In this document: positions 1 to 8,600 of the stretch, piece after piece
How the letters are laid out: the number at the start of each line of letters is the position of its first letter
Numbering within the stretch: the stretch's first letter is position 1
IMG/VR virus record: IMGVR_UViG_3300037261_000025
Location: 1-50,988 of that record
Reading direction: 5' to 3' (one strand)
Length of the DNA: 50,988 nt
Origin: a virus
The notes under the pieces: model-generated
What the model saw: the letters and a program-made list of their open reading frames with translations, nothing else
What the model was told of the DNA's origin: nothing
Databases searched by the model: none
Translations under genes and position numbers: made by a program

Positions 1-240
1 GCCGCGCACGTAGCTCAGGTTGCCGCTCACGTAGCTCAGGTCGCCGCTCACGCCGGTCAGGTCGCCGCTCACGCCGGTCAGGTTGCCGCTCACGTTGCTC
101 AGGTTGCCGCGCACGCCGGTCAGGTCGCCGCTCACGTAGCTCAGGTTGCCGCTCACGCCGGTCAGGTTTCCTGAAATTTTCTCGCCATTCACAAAATGCC
201 AAATTCCTTTTTGTTCAATTCTCGTAAGTGCTTTTTTCAT
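1..240 (-). CDS. Heptapeptide-repeat protein, N-terminal part (continues at the other end of the window)
   Basis: Starts at ATG 240 behind a good ribosome site (AGGAG, 5 nt spacer) and stays open to base 1. The first ~20 residues (MKKALTRIEQKGIWHFVNGE) are a unique cap. After that it is a 7-residue repeat of the form G-N/D-L-T/S-x-V-S/R, encoded by near-identical 21-bp units. The remainder is at 50717-50988; merging the last 8 bases of the window with the identical first 8 restores the frame. A strict 7-residue period with Leu and Val at fixed positions suggests a beta-solenoid (inference). Similar repeat proteins ending in a D-V/I-DDCE-type tail are known from phages, but I know of no function. 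The repeat number may be wrong because the assembly ends inside the repeat. Confidence 0.8.
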   Translation of the reverse strand, partial: MKKALTRIEQKGIWHFVNGEKISGNLTGVSGNLSYVSGDLTGVRGNLSNVSGNLTGVSGDLTGVSGDLSYVSGNLSYVRG

Positions 241-408
241 GTTTACTCCTGTTGATTTCGATGGGGTAACTTTAACCAGATTTTCGGCATGGTGACATAG
301 GTAAAAACCCTAGATAAGTAAAACTACGTATAAGGGTTTTTCCCGATGCAATTTACTTGCTTAGTCGTGCAAAATCCACATCAGAAATAACTAACTTTTG
401 GAGTCCAC
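241..408. promoter_or_regulatory. Divergent intergenic region with a perfect 9-bp inverted repeat
   Basis: This is the only region from which two operons diverge (minus from 240, plus from 409). It contains AAAAACCCT at 303-311 and its exact complement AGGGTTTTT at 333-341, 21 bases apart. The A/T-rich spacer includes GTATAAG, which resembles a -10 box. I find no well-spaced -35/-10 pair on either strand, so promoters are inferred from gene arrangement only. The dyad could be an operator or a bidirectional stem-loop, since it has A runs on one side and T runs on the other. The plus-strand gene has a ribosome site (TTTGGAG) just before 409. Confidence 0.5.
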
Positions 409-1155
409 ATGAAATATGAATTTGTACCAGGCGACGAAATCACCATCGCACCAGGACGTACCGTAAAACGTATCCGTGCGCTTGTTGCTATAGAAATTTT
501 TGGAGTTGTTCCAGGGCAACTCGGCGGATACATTGAATCAGAATCCAATTTGTCACAGTCGGGCTCTGCCTGGGTGAGCGACTTTGCCAGGGTGAGCTGC
601 TCTGCCTGTGTGAGCGACTCTGCCTGTGTGAGCGACTCTGCCTGTGTGAGCGGCTCTGCCTGGGTGATCGACTTTGCCAGGGTGAGCTGCTCTGCCAGGG
701 TGAGCGACTTTGCCTGTGTGAGCGGCTCTGCCTGGGTGAGCGGCTCTGCCAGGGTGAGCGGCTCTGCCAGGGTGAGCGACTTTGCCAGGGTGAGCGGCTC
801 TGCCAGGGTGAGCGACTTTGCCAGGGTGAGCGACTTTGCCTGTGTGAGCGACTTTGCCAGGGTGAGCGGCTCTGCCTGGATGAGCTGCTCTGCCTGGGTG
901 AGCGGCTCTGCCAGGGTGAGCGACTCTGCCTTGATCGTCTGGTTTAGCCATGTAGGTTCAGAAAATGGGACACTGACCGTCTACAACGCAAAAGACAAAA
1001 CTATCGAGGTAACTCGCGGATGCTTCGAAGGGACTATTGATGAGTTTCTTGAGGCATCGGAAAAGAAACACGACGATGCTACTCATCTTGAATATCGGCT
1101 GCTGATAGAAGTAGCGTATTCGCGTATTACTCGCGCTCGTGGTGATAAAAAATGA
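409..1155 (+). CDS. Hexapeptide-repeat (left-handed beta-helix type) protein with shared C-terminal domain
   Basis: 248 residues in three parts. Residues 1-~50 are a unique cap ending in GQLGGYIESESNLSQ. Residues ~51-180 are an array of 6-residue repeats of the type S-G/D-S/F-A-R/W/C-V, encoded by 18-bp units that are almost identical at DNA level. A ~65-residue C-terminal domain follows (GSENGTLTVYN...GCFEGTIDEFLEA...EYRLLIEVA). Hexapeptide arrays with Val/Ala at fixed positions normally form a triangular left-handed beta-helix (family knowledge). The C-terminal domain resembles that of the pentapeptide-repeat protein two genes on. Ribosome site GGAG lies 7 bases before the ATG. Its stop overlaps the next start (ATGA). 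Function is unknown; a scaffold or decoy role would be guesswork. Confidence 0.85.
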   Translation: MKYEFVPGDEITIAPGRTVKRIRALVAIEIFGVVPGQLGGYIESESNLSQSGSAWVSDFARVSCSACVSDSACVSDSACVSGSAWVIDFARVSCSARVSDFACVSGSAWVSGSARVSGSARVSDFARVSGSARVSDFARVSDFACVSDFARVSGSAWMSCSAWVSGSARVSDSALIVWFSHVGSENGTLTVYNAKDKTIEVTRGCFEGTIDEFLEASEKKHDDATHLEYRLLIEVAYSRITRARGDKK

Positions 1156-1325
1156 ACACATTCACACAACGCGAAAAAGAGACAGCAGAAATGCTTGTCG
1201 CTGTGGCGAAACCCGAAGTCGCCAAATACGCCGAGCCGCAAGACCGAGAGGCTGCACTTGCTGCGGTGCTTGAGCTAGCTCTTGATATTGTCGAACCATG
1301 GCGCGCAAAGGAGGAAGTGAAATGA
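1152..1325 (+). CDS. Small hypothetical protein (57 aa)
   Basis: A 57-residue ORF that fits exactly between its neighbours: its ATG overlaps the upstream stop (ATGA at 1152-1155) and its TGA overlaps the next start (ATGA at 1322-1325). Such double coupling is good evidence of a real gene despite the size. The protein starts MNTFTQREKETAEMLVAVA and is rich in Ala and Glu, predicted mainly helical, ending RAKEEVK. The ribosome site of the next gene (AAAGGAGG) lies within its last codons. No recognisable family. Confidence 0.7.
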   Translation: MNTFTQREKETAEMLVAVAKPEVAKYAEPQDREAALAAVLELALDIVEPWRAKEEVK

Positions 1326-1897
1326 ATCAGATCAAACACCGTTACACAGGCGAAGTCCTGTACGAATGCGAAGCGGGTTTAACGACTCGCCAGATGCTTG
1401 AGAAAGCAACTGCTGCTGGCGCGGACTTGCGTGGCGCGAACTTTTATGGCGCGAACTTGCGTGGCGCGAACTTGTATGGCGCGGACTTGCGTGGCGCGAA
1501 CTTGCGTGGCGCGGACTTGCGTGGCGCGAACTTTTATGGCGCGAACTTGCGTGGCGCGAACTTGTATGGCGCGGACTTGGGTGGCGCGGACTTGCGTGGC
1601 GCGAACTTGTATGGCGCGGACTTTTATGGCGCGAACTTGGGTGGCAAAGGAAAAGCAGTCGGCAGTCGGCCGTACTTCTCTATCGGTCCTATCGGCTCTC
1701 GCGCAGACACATTGGTTCTTTGGCTGACCGACAAAGGTCAGTACGTAAAAGCCGGGTGCTTTTTTGACACGCTGGAGAAGTTTGCAGAAGCTGTCGAAAA
1801 GACATATTGCGACAGTGACCACGGCAAAGAGTATCGAATGGCAATCCTGATGATGGAAGAGCACGCGGCTCTGTGGACACCGAAGGAGGAAGTATGA
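1322..1897 (+). CDS. Pentapeptide-repeat protein with shared C-terminal domain
   Basis: 191 residues. After a 30-residue start (MNQIKHRYTGEVLYECEAGL) come about 17 consecutive A-D/N-L/F-x-G pentapeptides (residues ~34-105), from 15-bp DNA units such as GGCGCGAACTTGCGT. This is the canonical pentapeptide pattern, which forms a right-handed quadrilateral beta-helix (family knowledge, as in MfpA/Qnr). Residues ~110-191 form a C-terminal domain (GSRADTLVLWL...GCFFDTLEKFAEAVEK...KEYRMAILMM) matching that of the hexapeptide-repeat protein upstream. I chose the ATG at 1322 because AAAGGAGG sits 8 bases before it; an in-frame ATG at 1298 lies inside the previous gene. MfpA/Qnr-type gyrase binding is possible but not shown. 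Confidence 0.88.
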   Translation: MNQIKHRYTGEVLYECEAGLTTRQMLEKATAAGADLRGANFYGANLRGANLYGADLRGANLRGADLRGANFYGANLRGANLYGADLGGADLRGANLYGADFYGANLGGKGKAVGSRPYFSIGPIGSRADTLVLWLTDKGQYVKAGCFFDTLEKFAEAVEKTYCDSDHGKEYRMAILMMEEHAALWTPKEEV

Positions 1898-2175
1898 AAG
1901 ATTCCTCCAACATAGACCTTCCTGAGTGGATGGACAACTGGCCAGATGGTACGGTTAAGAGTTTTGATAATGCTTTTCTTGCTTACTTTGACGGACAGCC
2001 TTCGGTATTCGCTCCGAAAAAAGGCGAACAGTGCCCGATATCTTGCGCGATAAACGCACGGGAAACGCTCCAACGCAAGCGCACTACTGGCGAATTCGTC
2101 GATATCTCACTTCCTGGATCGTCACAAGCTGCAAAAGACAAGCACGCCATGCTCAACGGCAAGGGGTTCGCATGA
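1894..2175 (+). CDS. Hypothetical protein (93 aa)
   Basis: 93 residues, start at ATG 1894 chosen for the ribosome site AAGGAGG just before it; the ATG overlaps the upstream stop. The N-terminal half carries a motif also seen in many small phage proteins (LPEWMDNWPDGTVKSFDNAF), followed by a basic segment with two Cys. The stop overlaps the start of the next gene (ATGA at 2172). No catalytic motif is visible and I do not recognise the family. Confidence 0.75.
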   Translation: MKDSSNIDLPEWMDNWPDGTVKSFDNAFLAYFDGQPSVFAPKKGEQCPISCAINARETLQRKRTTGEFVDISLPGSSQAAKDKHAMLNGKGFA

Positions 2176-2390
2176 GACGTGGGAAAGCACCTCTAGGCGA
2201 GGCAAGCAGCTTCGCAAAACTCAGCAACGAGCAAGTGATGGACATTCGAAGCAAGCAGCGCCAGCGGCTGGCTATGCTCAAGTACATCCGCGAAAATCTG
2301 TCGCTTGAAGCTGTGGCAAAGCAGTACGACGTCGCACAATCAACGATAACTTGCATCAATTCTTACAGGACATGGGGGCATATTGAATGA
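2172..2390 (+). CDS. Small helix-turn-helix protein
   Basis: 72 residues from ATG 2172, which overlaps the upstream TGA. The frame extends further upstream, but only this ATG fits the coupled operon. Residues ~22-68 (NEQVMDIRSKQRQRL... then LEAVAKQYDVAQSTITCINS) look like a resolvase/terminase-type helix-turn-helix: 'LEAVAKQYDV' as the first helix, 'AQSTITCI' as the recognition helix. A small basic DNA-binding protein, perhaps a regulator or nuclease adaptor. The stop overlaps the start of the helicase-methyltransferase gene. Confidence 0.72.
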   Translation: MRRGKAPLGEASSFAKLSNEQVMDIRSKQRQRLAMLKYIRENLSLEAVAKQYDVAQSTITCINSYRTWGHIE

Positions 2391-4585
2391 ATCAAGACTA
2401 CGATAAGTTTGTGAATGGCAAGCGCAGATCTGAATTGGCGACAGGGCATCAACCAGGTGATCTGAACGAACATCTGTTCGACTTCCAGCATGCCATTACA
2501 TCATGGGCAATTCGGCGTGGGCGCTCGGCAATATTTGCTGATACCGGCCTTGGAAAAACTCTGATGCAACTATCATGGTCCGATGAGGTTGTTTCGCATA
2601 CGAACGGCATCGTTTTGATTCTTGCTCCATTGGCTGTATCAGAACAAACAATCGAACAGGGAAACACATTCGGAATTGAAGTAAAACGCGTTCCTCACGG
2701 AGAATCTCCATCATCGCCAGGAATCTGGATCACAAACTACGAGCGTATGGATGCGATTGATTTTGCAGAACTATCAGGTATCGTTCTTGATGAAAGCTCT
2801 ATCCTGAAATCTCACGATGGAAAGACTAGAACAAAGATCATCACGTCATGCCAGCAGGTCCAATATCGGCTTAGTTGCACAGCGACTCCATCTCCTAATG
2901 ATTTCGAGGAACTTGGAAATCAGTGCGAGTTCTTGGGAGTGATGACTCGTACAGAGATGCTGGCTACGTATTTTGTCAATGATACTGGCGATACCGGTAC
3001 ATGGCGACTGAAAGGATGGGGACAGTCCAGATTCTGGGAATGGATGGGATCATGGGCTGTGGTGCTTCGTAGTCCTGCGGATATTGGATTCGATGGATCA
3101 CGCTACGAACTTCCTGCGCTCCAGTATTTTGAGCATGTTGTCGACGTGGCCGGTCAAAGCGGCGATCTATTCGCAAAGCCAGCACTCACCATGCTGGAAC
3201 GTCGAAAGGCCCAGCGCGATAGTATTAAACAACGATGCGAGGCATTGGCAGAGATTGTGAACAGTGAACCAAATGAACCATGGCTTATCTGGTGCCACCT
3301 GAATGACGAGGCCGAATTGATAGAGTCGCTTGTCGCAGGGTCTGTGAACATCCAAGGATCTGATTCTGTCGAGTTCAAGACAAAAAACATGATGGCATTC
3401 AGTCATGGCGACTTACGTATCCTAGCCAGTAAACCAAAAATATGCGGGTACGGTATGAATTGGCAACACTGCGCAAGAATGGCATTCGTCGGACTTGATG
3501 ACTCGTTCGAGAAGTTCTACCAGGCCGTTCGTCGGTGCTATCGGTTTGGACAAAAGCGCAGTGTTCACGTCCTCGTTTTCACCGCAGAAAACGAGGGGCA
3601 AATACTTGCAAACTTGAAACGAAAAGAACTGCAACACCATGAAATGAGCGCAAATATGATTGAACACATGAAAGACATTATGAACAACGAACTGGCCGGA
3701 CAAACAAACGTGGTGGATGCATACAGAGAGGATACCCATACATCGAATAATTTCACAGTCCATCTTGGAGACTGCGTGAAATGGACTCGGCGCATGGAAT
3801 CGAACAGCATAGACTATTCCGTGTTTTCTCCACCTTTCGCCGACTTGTTCGTTTATTCAAACAGCGATCATGACATGGGAAACTGCAAAGACGATGCTGA
3901 GTTTGTCGCGCAACTTCGATTCTTGATCTCTGAGCTTTTCCGAGTCATCAAGCCAGGACGTAACGTCTCCTTCCATTGCATGAATCTTCCAACGACAAAG
4001 ATGCGCCAAGGGTTTATTGGATTGCGTGATTTCCGTGGAGACTTGATTCGTGCATTCCAAGATGCAGGATTTATCTATCACTCCGAAGTTGCTATCTGGA
4101 AAGACCCCGTAGTCGCAATGCAACGTACAAAGGCACTTGGTCTGCTGCATAAGACCATCCGCGAAAACAGCACCATGAGCCGTATGGGATTGCCTGATTA
4201 TGTTGTCACGATGCGCAAGCCTGGGGATTGCGAAGTTCGCGTTACTCATGGAGAAGATTTCCCGGTGGCATTGTGGCAAAAATATGCAAGCCCTATCTGG
4301 ACTGACATTAACCAGGGACGAACGCTCAACAAACTTCCTGCCAGGAACGAGAATGACGAGAAGCATATGTGCCCACTGCAGTTAGATGTTATCGAACGGT
4401 GCATCCATCTTTGGACAAACCCCGGTGATGTAATTTTCTCGCCTTTCACTGGCATCGGTAGCGAGGGATATTGTGCTGTGAAGATGGGGCGAAAGTTCGT
4501 TGGAACTGAACTAAAGCCGCAATATTGGGAGTTGGCATGCCAGAACATTGCTGACGCTGAGAATGAGCAAATTGGTCTTTTTTAA
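2387..4585 (+). CDS. SNF2-like helicase fused to a beta-class DNA methyltransferase
   Basis: 732 residues with two enzyme domains. Residues ~30-440 are an SF2/SNF2-type ATPase: Walker A ADTGLGKT (51-58), Walker B LDESS (134-138), motif III CTATPSPND (164-172), and motif VI YQAVRRCYRFGQ (378-389) with the arginine finger. Residues ~455-730 are an amino-methyltransferase: SPPF (481-484) is catalytic motif IV of N4-cytosine/N6-adenine enzymes, and DVIFSPFTGIGSEG (681-694) is the SAM-binding motif I. The order IV then I defines the beta class. I infer a translocating modification enzyme protecting phage DNA; no restriction nuclease is adjacent, so it is not an evident R-M system. It is coupled to the HTH gene upstream (ATGA). 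Confidence 0.9.
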   Translation: MNQDYDKFVNGKRRSELATGHQPGDLNEHLFDFQHAITSWAIRRGRSAIFADTGLGKTLMQLSWSDEVVSHTNGIVLILAPLAVSEQTIEQGNTFGIEVKRVPHGESPSSPGIWITNYERMDAIDFAELSGIVLDESSILKSHDGKTRTKIITSCQQVQYRLSCTATPSPNDFEELGNQCEFLGVMTRTEMLATYFVNDTGDTGTWRLKGWGQSRFWEWMGSWAVVLRSPADIGFDGSRYELPALQYFEHVVDVAGQSGDLFAKPALTMLERRKAQRDSIKQRCEALAEIVNSEPNEPWLIWCHLNDEAELIESLVAGSVNIQGSDSVEFKTKNMMAFSHGDLRILASKPKICGYGMNWQHCARMAFVGLDDSFEKFYQAVRRCYRFGQKRSVHVLVFTAENEGQILANLKRKELQHHEMSANMIEHMKDIMNNELAGQTNVVDAYREDTHTSNNFTVHLGDCVKWTRRMESNSIDYSVFSPPFADLFVYSNSDHDMGNCKDDAEFVAQLRFLISELFRVIKPGRNVSFHCMNLPTTKMRQGFIGLRDFRGDLIRAFQDAGFIYHSEVAIWKDPVVAMQRTKALGLLHKTIRENSTMSRMGLPDYVVTMRKPGDCEVRVTHGEDFPVALWQKYASPIWTDINQGRTLNKLPARNENDEKHMCPLQLDVIERCIHLWTNPGDVIFSPFTGIGSEGYCAVKMGRKFVGTELKPQYWELACQNIADAENEQIGLF

Positions 4586-4771
4586 GGATACGGACTCAAA
4601 TAACTGGAGTCCGAATGAAAACCCAACTAGACCGCCTTGGAACGCTGTTGACATTTTTGAAACACGCCGGATAATCCACGTTCTGAACCCGGCTATCCAC
4701 GGATTGATCCCCATGGAGAAAAGAGAACCCTGCTCCTGCCGTCAGTTCTTTCAAGGGATCACAGGATAAAA
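4586..4771 (+). promoter_or_regulatory. Intergenic region with a hairpin over a possible ribosome site
   Basis: A 186-base gap in an otherwise overlapping operon. CGGACTC (4591-4597) and GAGTCCG (4607-4613) form a perfect 7-bp stem with a 9-base loop. The 3' arm contains GGAG, which would serve as the ribosome site of a 19-codon ORF, ATG 4615 to TAA 4674 (MKTQLDRLGTLLTFLKHAG). The stem would hide that site. No T run follows, so it is not a standard terminator. The microORF could be a leader peptide or chance. No other gene is supported here, although one frame stays open across most of the gap. Confidence 0.35.
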
Positions 4772-5581
4772 ATGAACCTAACTCAACACCCTCTTAGCGG
4801 CGCATTCCCGTCAATGAACGATGCGGATTTTCTGGCGCTGAAAGACGACATAGAAAACAACGGGCAACGCGAGCCAGTCATTGTTTTAGACGGAATGGTG
4901 CTCGATGGATGGCACCGGTTTCAGGCGTGCACACAACTCGGAATGGCTGTGAAAAAGTTCACGTTCGATCCGAGCGACGATCCTGTTGCGTTCGTTCTGA
5001 GCCAGAACATGCACCGGCGCCACTTGACCGCTTCGCAGCGTGCCGCCGCCGTTGTCGCATGCTCAAATTGGTCGCCTCCACATCGTCAAAAGAAGTCCGC
5101 ACCTGGTGCGGACTTATCAAAAACAACGAAGGAACTTGCCATTATTGCGGGCACTGGGACTCGAACTATCGAGCATGCGAAAGCGGCTGAAAAGGCCGGT
5201 CTCGGAGATTTGGTGAAAGAAGGCGTAATGACCGCAAAAGAGGGAGCAAAAGTTGCATCTGGGAAGATAGATGAAAAGCCCTCAAAAGTTCTGCCAAAAC
5301 CGGAAGTCGCTTTCATAGAACACGATCAGGATAAGGTGCAGATTCTCAGCGAAGAGAATGACCGCCTGAACGACCGATTGGCTGTAGTGGCGATGGATGC
5401 CACACCAGAAGAGCGCAGCGCGGCCAAGGACACGATCGCAAGCCTTCGCGCAGAACTCAAGACCATGGGTATTGAACTGGCTGCAGTCAAGGCGTCTCGA
5501 GATAGCTTGATGATGGAGACAAACGAACTTAAAAAGCAATGTGCAAGCCAACGAAAACAGATCGAAAAGTTGACGAAATAA
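4772..5581 (+). CDS. ParB/Srx-fold DNA-binding or nuclease protein
   Basis: 269 residues. Residues ~1-85 form a ParB N-terminal-like domain: MNDADFLALKDDIENNGQ..PVIV, then GMVLDGWHR (the G-x-DG-x-HR signature) and FVLSQNMHRRHLT. Residues ~85-170 are helical, with a probable HTH (TKELAIIAGTGTRTIEHA) as in ParB/Spo0J or phage ParB-like nucleases. Residues ~190-269 are charged and likely a coiled coil. Roles in partitioning, transcription or nicking are all known for this family. The location between two helicase genes suits replication, but the exact role is not shown. Ribosome site: AGGA before ATG 4772. Confidence 0.82.
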   Translation: MNLTQHPLSGAFPSMNDADFLALKDDIENNGQREPVIVLDGMVLDGWHRFQACTQLGMAVKKFTFDPSDDPVAFVLSQNMHRRHLTASQRAAAVVACSNWSPPHRQKKSAPGADLSKTTKELAIIAGTGTRTIEHAKAAEKAGLGDLVKEGVMTAKEGAKVASGKIDEKPSKVLPKPEVAFIEHDQDKVQILSEENDRLNDRLAVVAMDATPEERSAAKDTIASLRAELKTMGIELAAVKASRDSLMMETNELKKQCASQRKQIEKLTK

Positions 5582-5588
5582 TGCTCAC

Positions 5589-5615
5589 GCCGACGAGCCA
5601 GTGTCGGTATTTTTT
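5589..5615 (+). terminator. Weak stem-loop with T run before the helicase gene
   Basis: CCGAC (5590-5594) pairs with GTCGG (5603-5607) around an 8-base loop and is followed by a run of six T (5610-5615). The stem is only 5-6 bp, so at most it is an attenuator. The ribosome site of the helicase gene (GGGGA, 5616-5620) follows directly. Confidence 0.3.
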
Positions 5616-5624
5616 GGGGATTTT

Positions 5625-8600
5625 ATGAGTGAAGTTGTCCTATTTGAAGATCAAAAAGAGGTGCTAGATAAAGTGCGTTCCGCGTTTATTGAGGGCCATA
5701 GGTCTGTGATGTTGTACGCGCCAACTGGCGCCGGAAAGTGCTTAGGACGCGATACACCTGTGATGATGGCAGACGGAACCATCAAGCCGGTGCAGGACAT
5801 CATAGCTGGTGAGTTTTTGATGGGCGACGATGGCGATCCGCGCTGTGTTATGAGCACAGCAACGGGAAGAGAAATGCTCTACCGCGTGACGCCACGAAAG
5901 GGTGATTCCTATGTGGTGAATGCGAGCCATCTTCTAAGTCTGCGTGTGACTCCAGGTAGCAACGGGATCCTTCTTGCTGATGGTATGCACATTAAGCGTG
6001 GTGAAGATGTTGTCTCTGTTCGTGCAGACGTATTCGCAAGAAGCAATAGAACCGCGAAGCATTGCCTAAAGGGCTGGAGATCGGATGCTATCCAAGCGTT
6101 CATGCGCGAGGATGATGGCGAGGACCGATTGATGCCGTCATATATTCTTGGTGCATGGCTTGGAGACGGAACCTTGGGCCACGCATCGATTACGAAGCCG
6201 CGCAGCAGGATGGTTGATGAGTGGGTTGCCTATGGTAGATCGATTGGTTACGGCGTCAGTATTGACGAGTGCGATGGTCGATGCCCCACATGGTTGTTGA
6301 CGAATGGATCTGACGGGTACGCATTCAACATCGCTCAATCGTCTCTTGGCGTCATCGGGGTCTTGCAGCGCAAGCACATACCTGACGCCTATAAGTATGG
6401 CCCGCTCTCTGATCGTCTGCAACTGCTGGCAGGTCTGATTGACAGCGATGGATCAGAATCGAATGGCGGATGCGACTGGATCAGTAAGAGCGAGGAGCTT
6501 GCCCGCGACTTCGCATTCGTCTGCCGTTCAGTGGGGCTGGCGTGCTACTTGACCTATGAGAAGAAGGGAATAAAGAGTACCGGATTTGTAGGTTGGTACT
6601 GGCGGGCGAGCGTGAGCGGAGACCTATCGATCATCCCGACGCGCGACAAGATATTCCCCGAACGTCGACAGATCAAGCGGCATCTTGTCCACGGGATCAC
6701 CGTCGAGCCAATGGGAGAGGGTGACTACTTCGGTTTCGAGATCGATGGTAATCGGCTGTTCTTGCTGGGTGACTTCACGGTAACGCACAACACCGAGATG
6801 GCAATTTCCATGCTCAAAGCAACGTCGGACAAGTACAAGCGCGGGGCAATGATGCTTGACCGCATTGTTCTTTGCAATCAGACAAGCGCGCGCCTGCAGA
6901 AGTACAACATCGATCACGGCGTCATGCAGTCAGGCCATTGGCGAAATCGACCCTATGAGCGCATCCAAGTGTGTAGTGCGCAGACTCTCGAAAAGCGCGG
7001 ATCGTTCCCAGGGCTTGACCTTTTGATTGTTGATGAGTGTTTTCCTGGTGAAACGTTAATTGACACAATTGACGGCGCGCGTCGAATAGACACACTAAAC
7101 GATGGCGGTCTCATATACAATGCAATAGGTACTGGAACAGTTCGTTCAATTTTCTCGAAAACGGTGTTTCAGACATTGCTTGTAAGGATGTCAAATGGCG
7201 ACTCATTTGAATGCACAGAGGATCATCCCGTGTTCACTGACTTGGGATGGCAACCCGCTGGCGCCATGGCGCGGGGTACGAAGCTATTTCGCGGTGAAAA
7301 CTTGCGAAGTCTGTGGAGAGGAGATTCGACCGCTTGTCATAAACTCGAAAACGGAGGGAGTGATACCGGAAGCGGAAACATTATTCAATGCGCGGAAATG
7401 TTGCGGGAAATCTTGCGCCAAGAAATTGAGCAACCCGATGCACAAGCCGGAATTGCGTATGAAAATGAAGGATACGCTTCTCCGAATTGGGCACAAGCCA
7501 TTGGTGCGCGGAGGCAATGGGAAGGGCATGACGGAGACCGAGACGCTTATGTTGAGCAAGTTGCCGGTGGGGTGGGGTCCAGGCCACATTTTCAAGACGT
7601 TGAGAAGTGCGGCTCAGGGGTATCCGCATCACTACAAATTGGATCTTGCGTTTCCTATCCAAAGGCTTTGTCTGGAGTTGGATGGCGGGAGTCATCGCTC
7701 GATTGCTCGGCAAGCGCAGGACGCGAAGAAGGATGCGCTGCTAAGAGAGTTTGGGTGGAAAGTGTGCAGACTCAAGAACACCCAAGCGGTAGAACTGTTT
7801 TCAACTTGCGAGTCAGTGGACACCCTTCGTATTTTGCAAATGGCTACCTAGTCCATAACTGCCACACCCAGCGACAGCAGACAACGGAGTTCATTCGGTC
7901 GAACGAAAGCATCAAAGTCATCGGCCTATCGGCTTCACCATTCGCCGACGGACTTGGAAAGACCTATACCAAGGTCGTATCGGCAACAACCACTGCAAAG
8001 TTGGTAGACCAAAAGCGACTCGTTCCTCTGCGCGTGTTTATCGCCAAGGAAATCGACATGGCTGGAGCGAAGAAAGTCGCTGGAGAATGGTCACAGGGCG
8101 AAGCGGCAGAGCGGGGCATGAAAATAACCGGCGATGTGGTGGCTGAGTGGGTGAAGAAAACGACCGAGATTTTCGGTGGACCTCGAAAGACGATTGTGTT
8201 TTGCTCGAATGTCGCCCACGGCGCTGATCTGGCGAATAAGTTCTCGGATGCCGGGTACAACTTCGTCGCGATCAGCTACAAGGATTCTGACGAGTTCAAG
8301 GTTGATGCCGTCGCTGATTTCTCAAAGCCTGATACGGCCATTCATGGTCTGATTGCATGCGACATCTTGACCAAGGGATTTGATGTGCCTGATGTCATGA
8401 TCGGAGTCAGCGCGCGTCCGTTCACCAAGTCATTCATGAGCCACGTCCAGCAAATGGGCCGGGTGATGCGCAGCTACCCAGAAAAGGAGTTCGCAATATG
8501 GCTTGACCACTCGGGGAACTATCTCCGGTTTCAAGAGGACTGGGACGAGCTATACCACGAAGGAGTCCATGAACTTTCTGACGGAAAAGAAAAGGCAAAG

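Noticed and set aside
1-240. CRISPR-like array at both window ends
   Set aside because: The 21-bp units are contiguous without spacers and encode a protein with start codon, ribosome site and C-terminal tail.
553-951. Minus-strand ORF with HPGRA/HPGKV repeats opposite the hexapeptide gene
   Set aside because: It is the antisense of the 18-bp repeat array; any repeat whose length is a multiple of 3 keeps several frames open. No ribosome site and no unique flanking sequence.
1379-1864. Open frames on both strands in the pentapeptide-repeat region
   Set aside because: They are produced by the 15-bp repeats; only the frame with the AAAGGAGG ribosome site and the family pattern is kept.
4591-4613. 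Rho-independent terminator after the methyltransferase gene
   Set aside because: A perfect stem but no T run on either side in the correct position; described as a regulatory hairpin instead.
7038-7859. Frameshift or sequencing error splitting the helicase
   Set aside because: The helicase frame is open throughout, and the intein N- and C-terminal splicing blocks are both in that frame; the second frame is a separate complete ORF.
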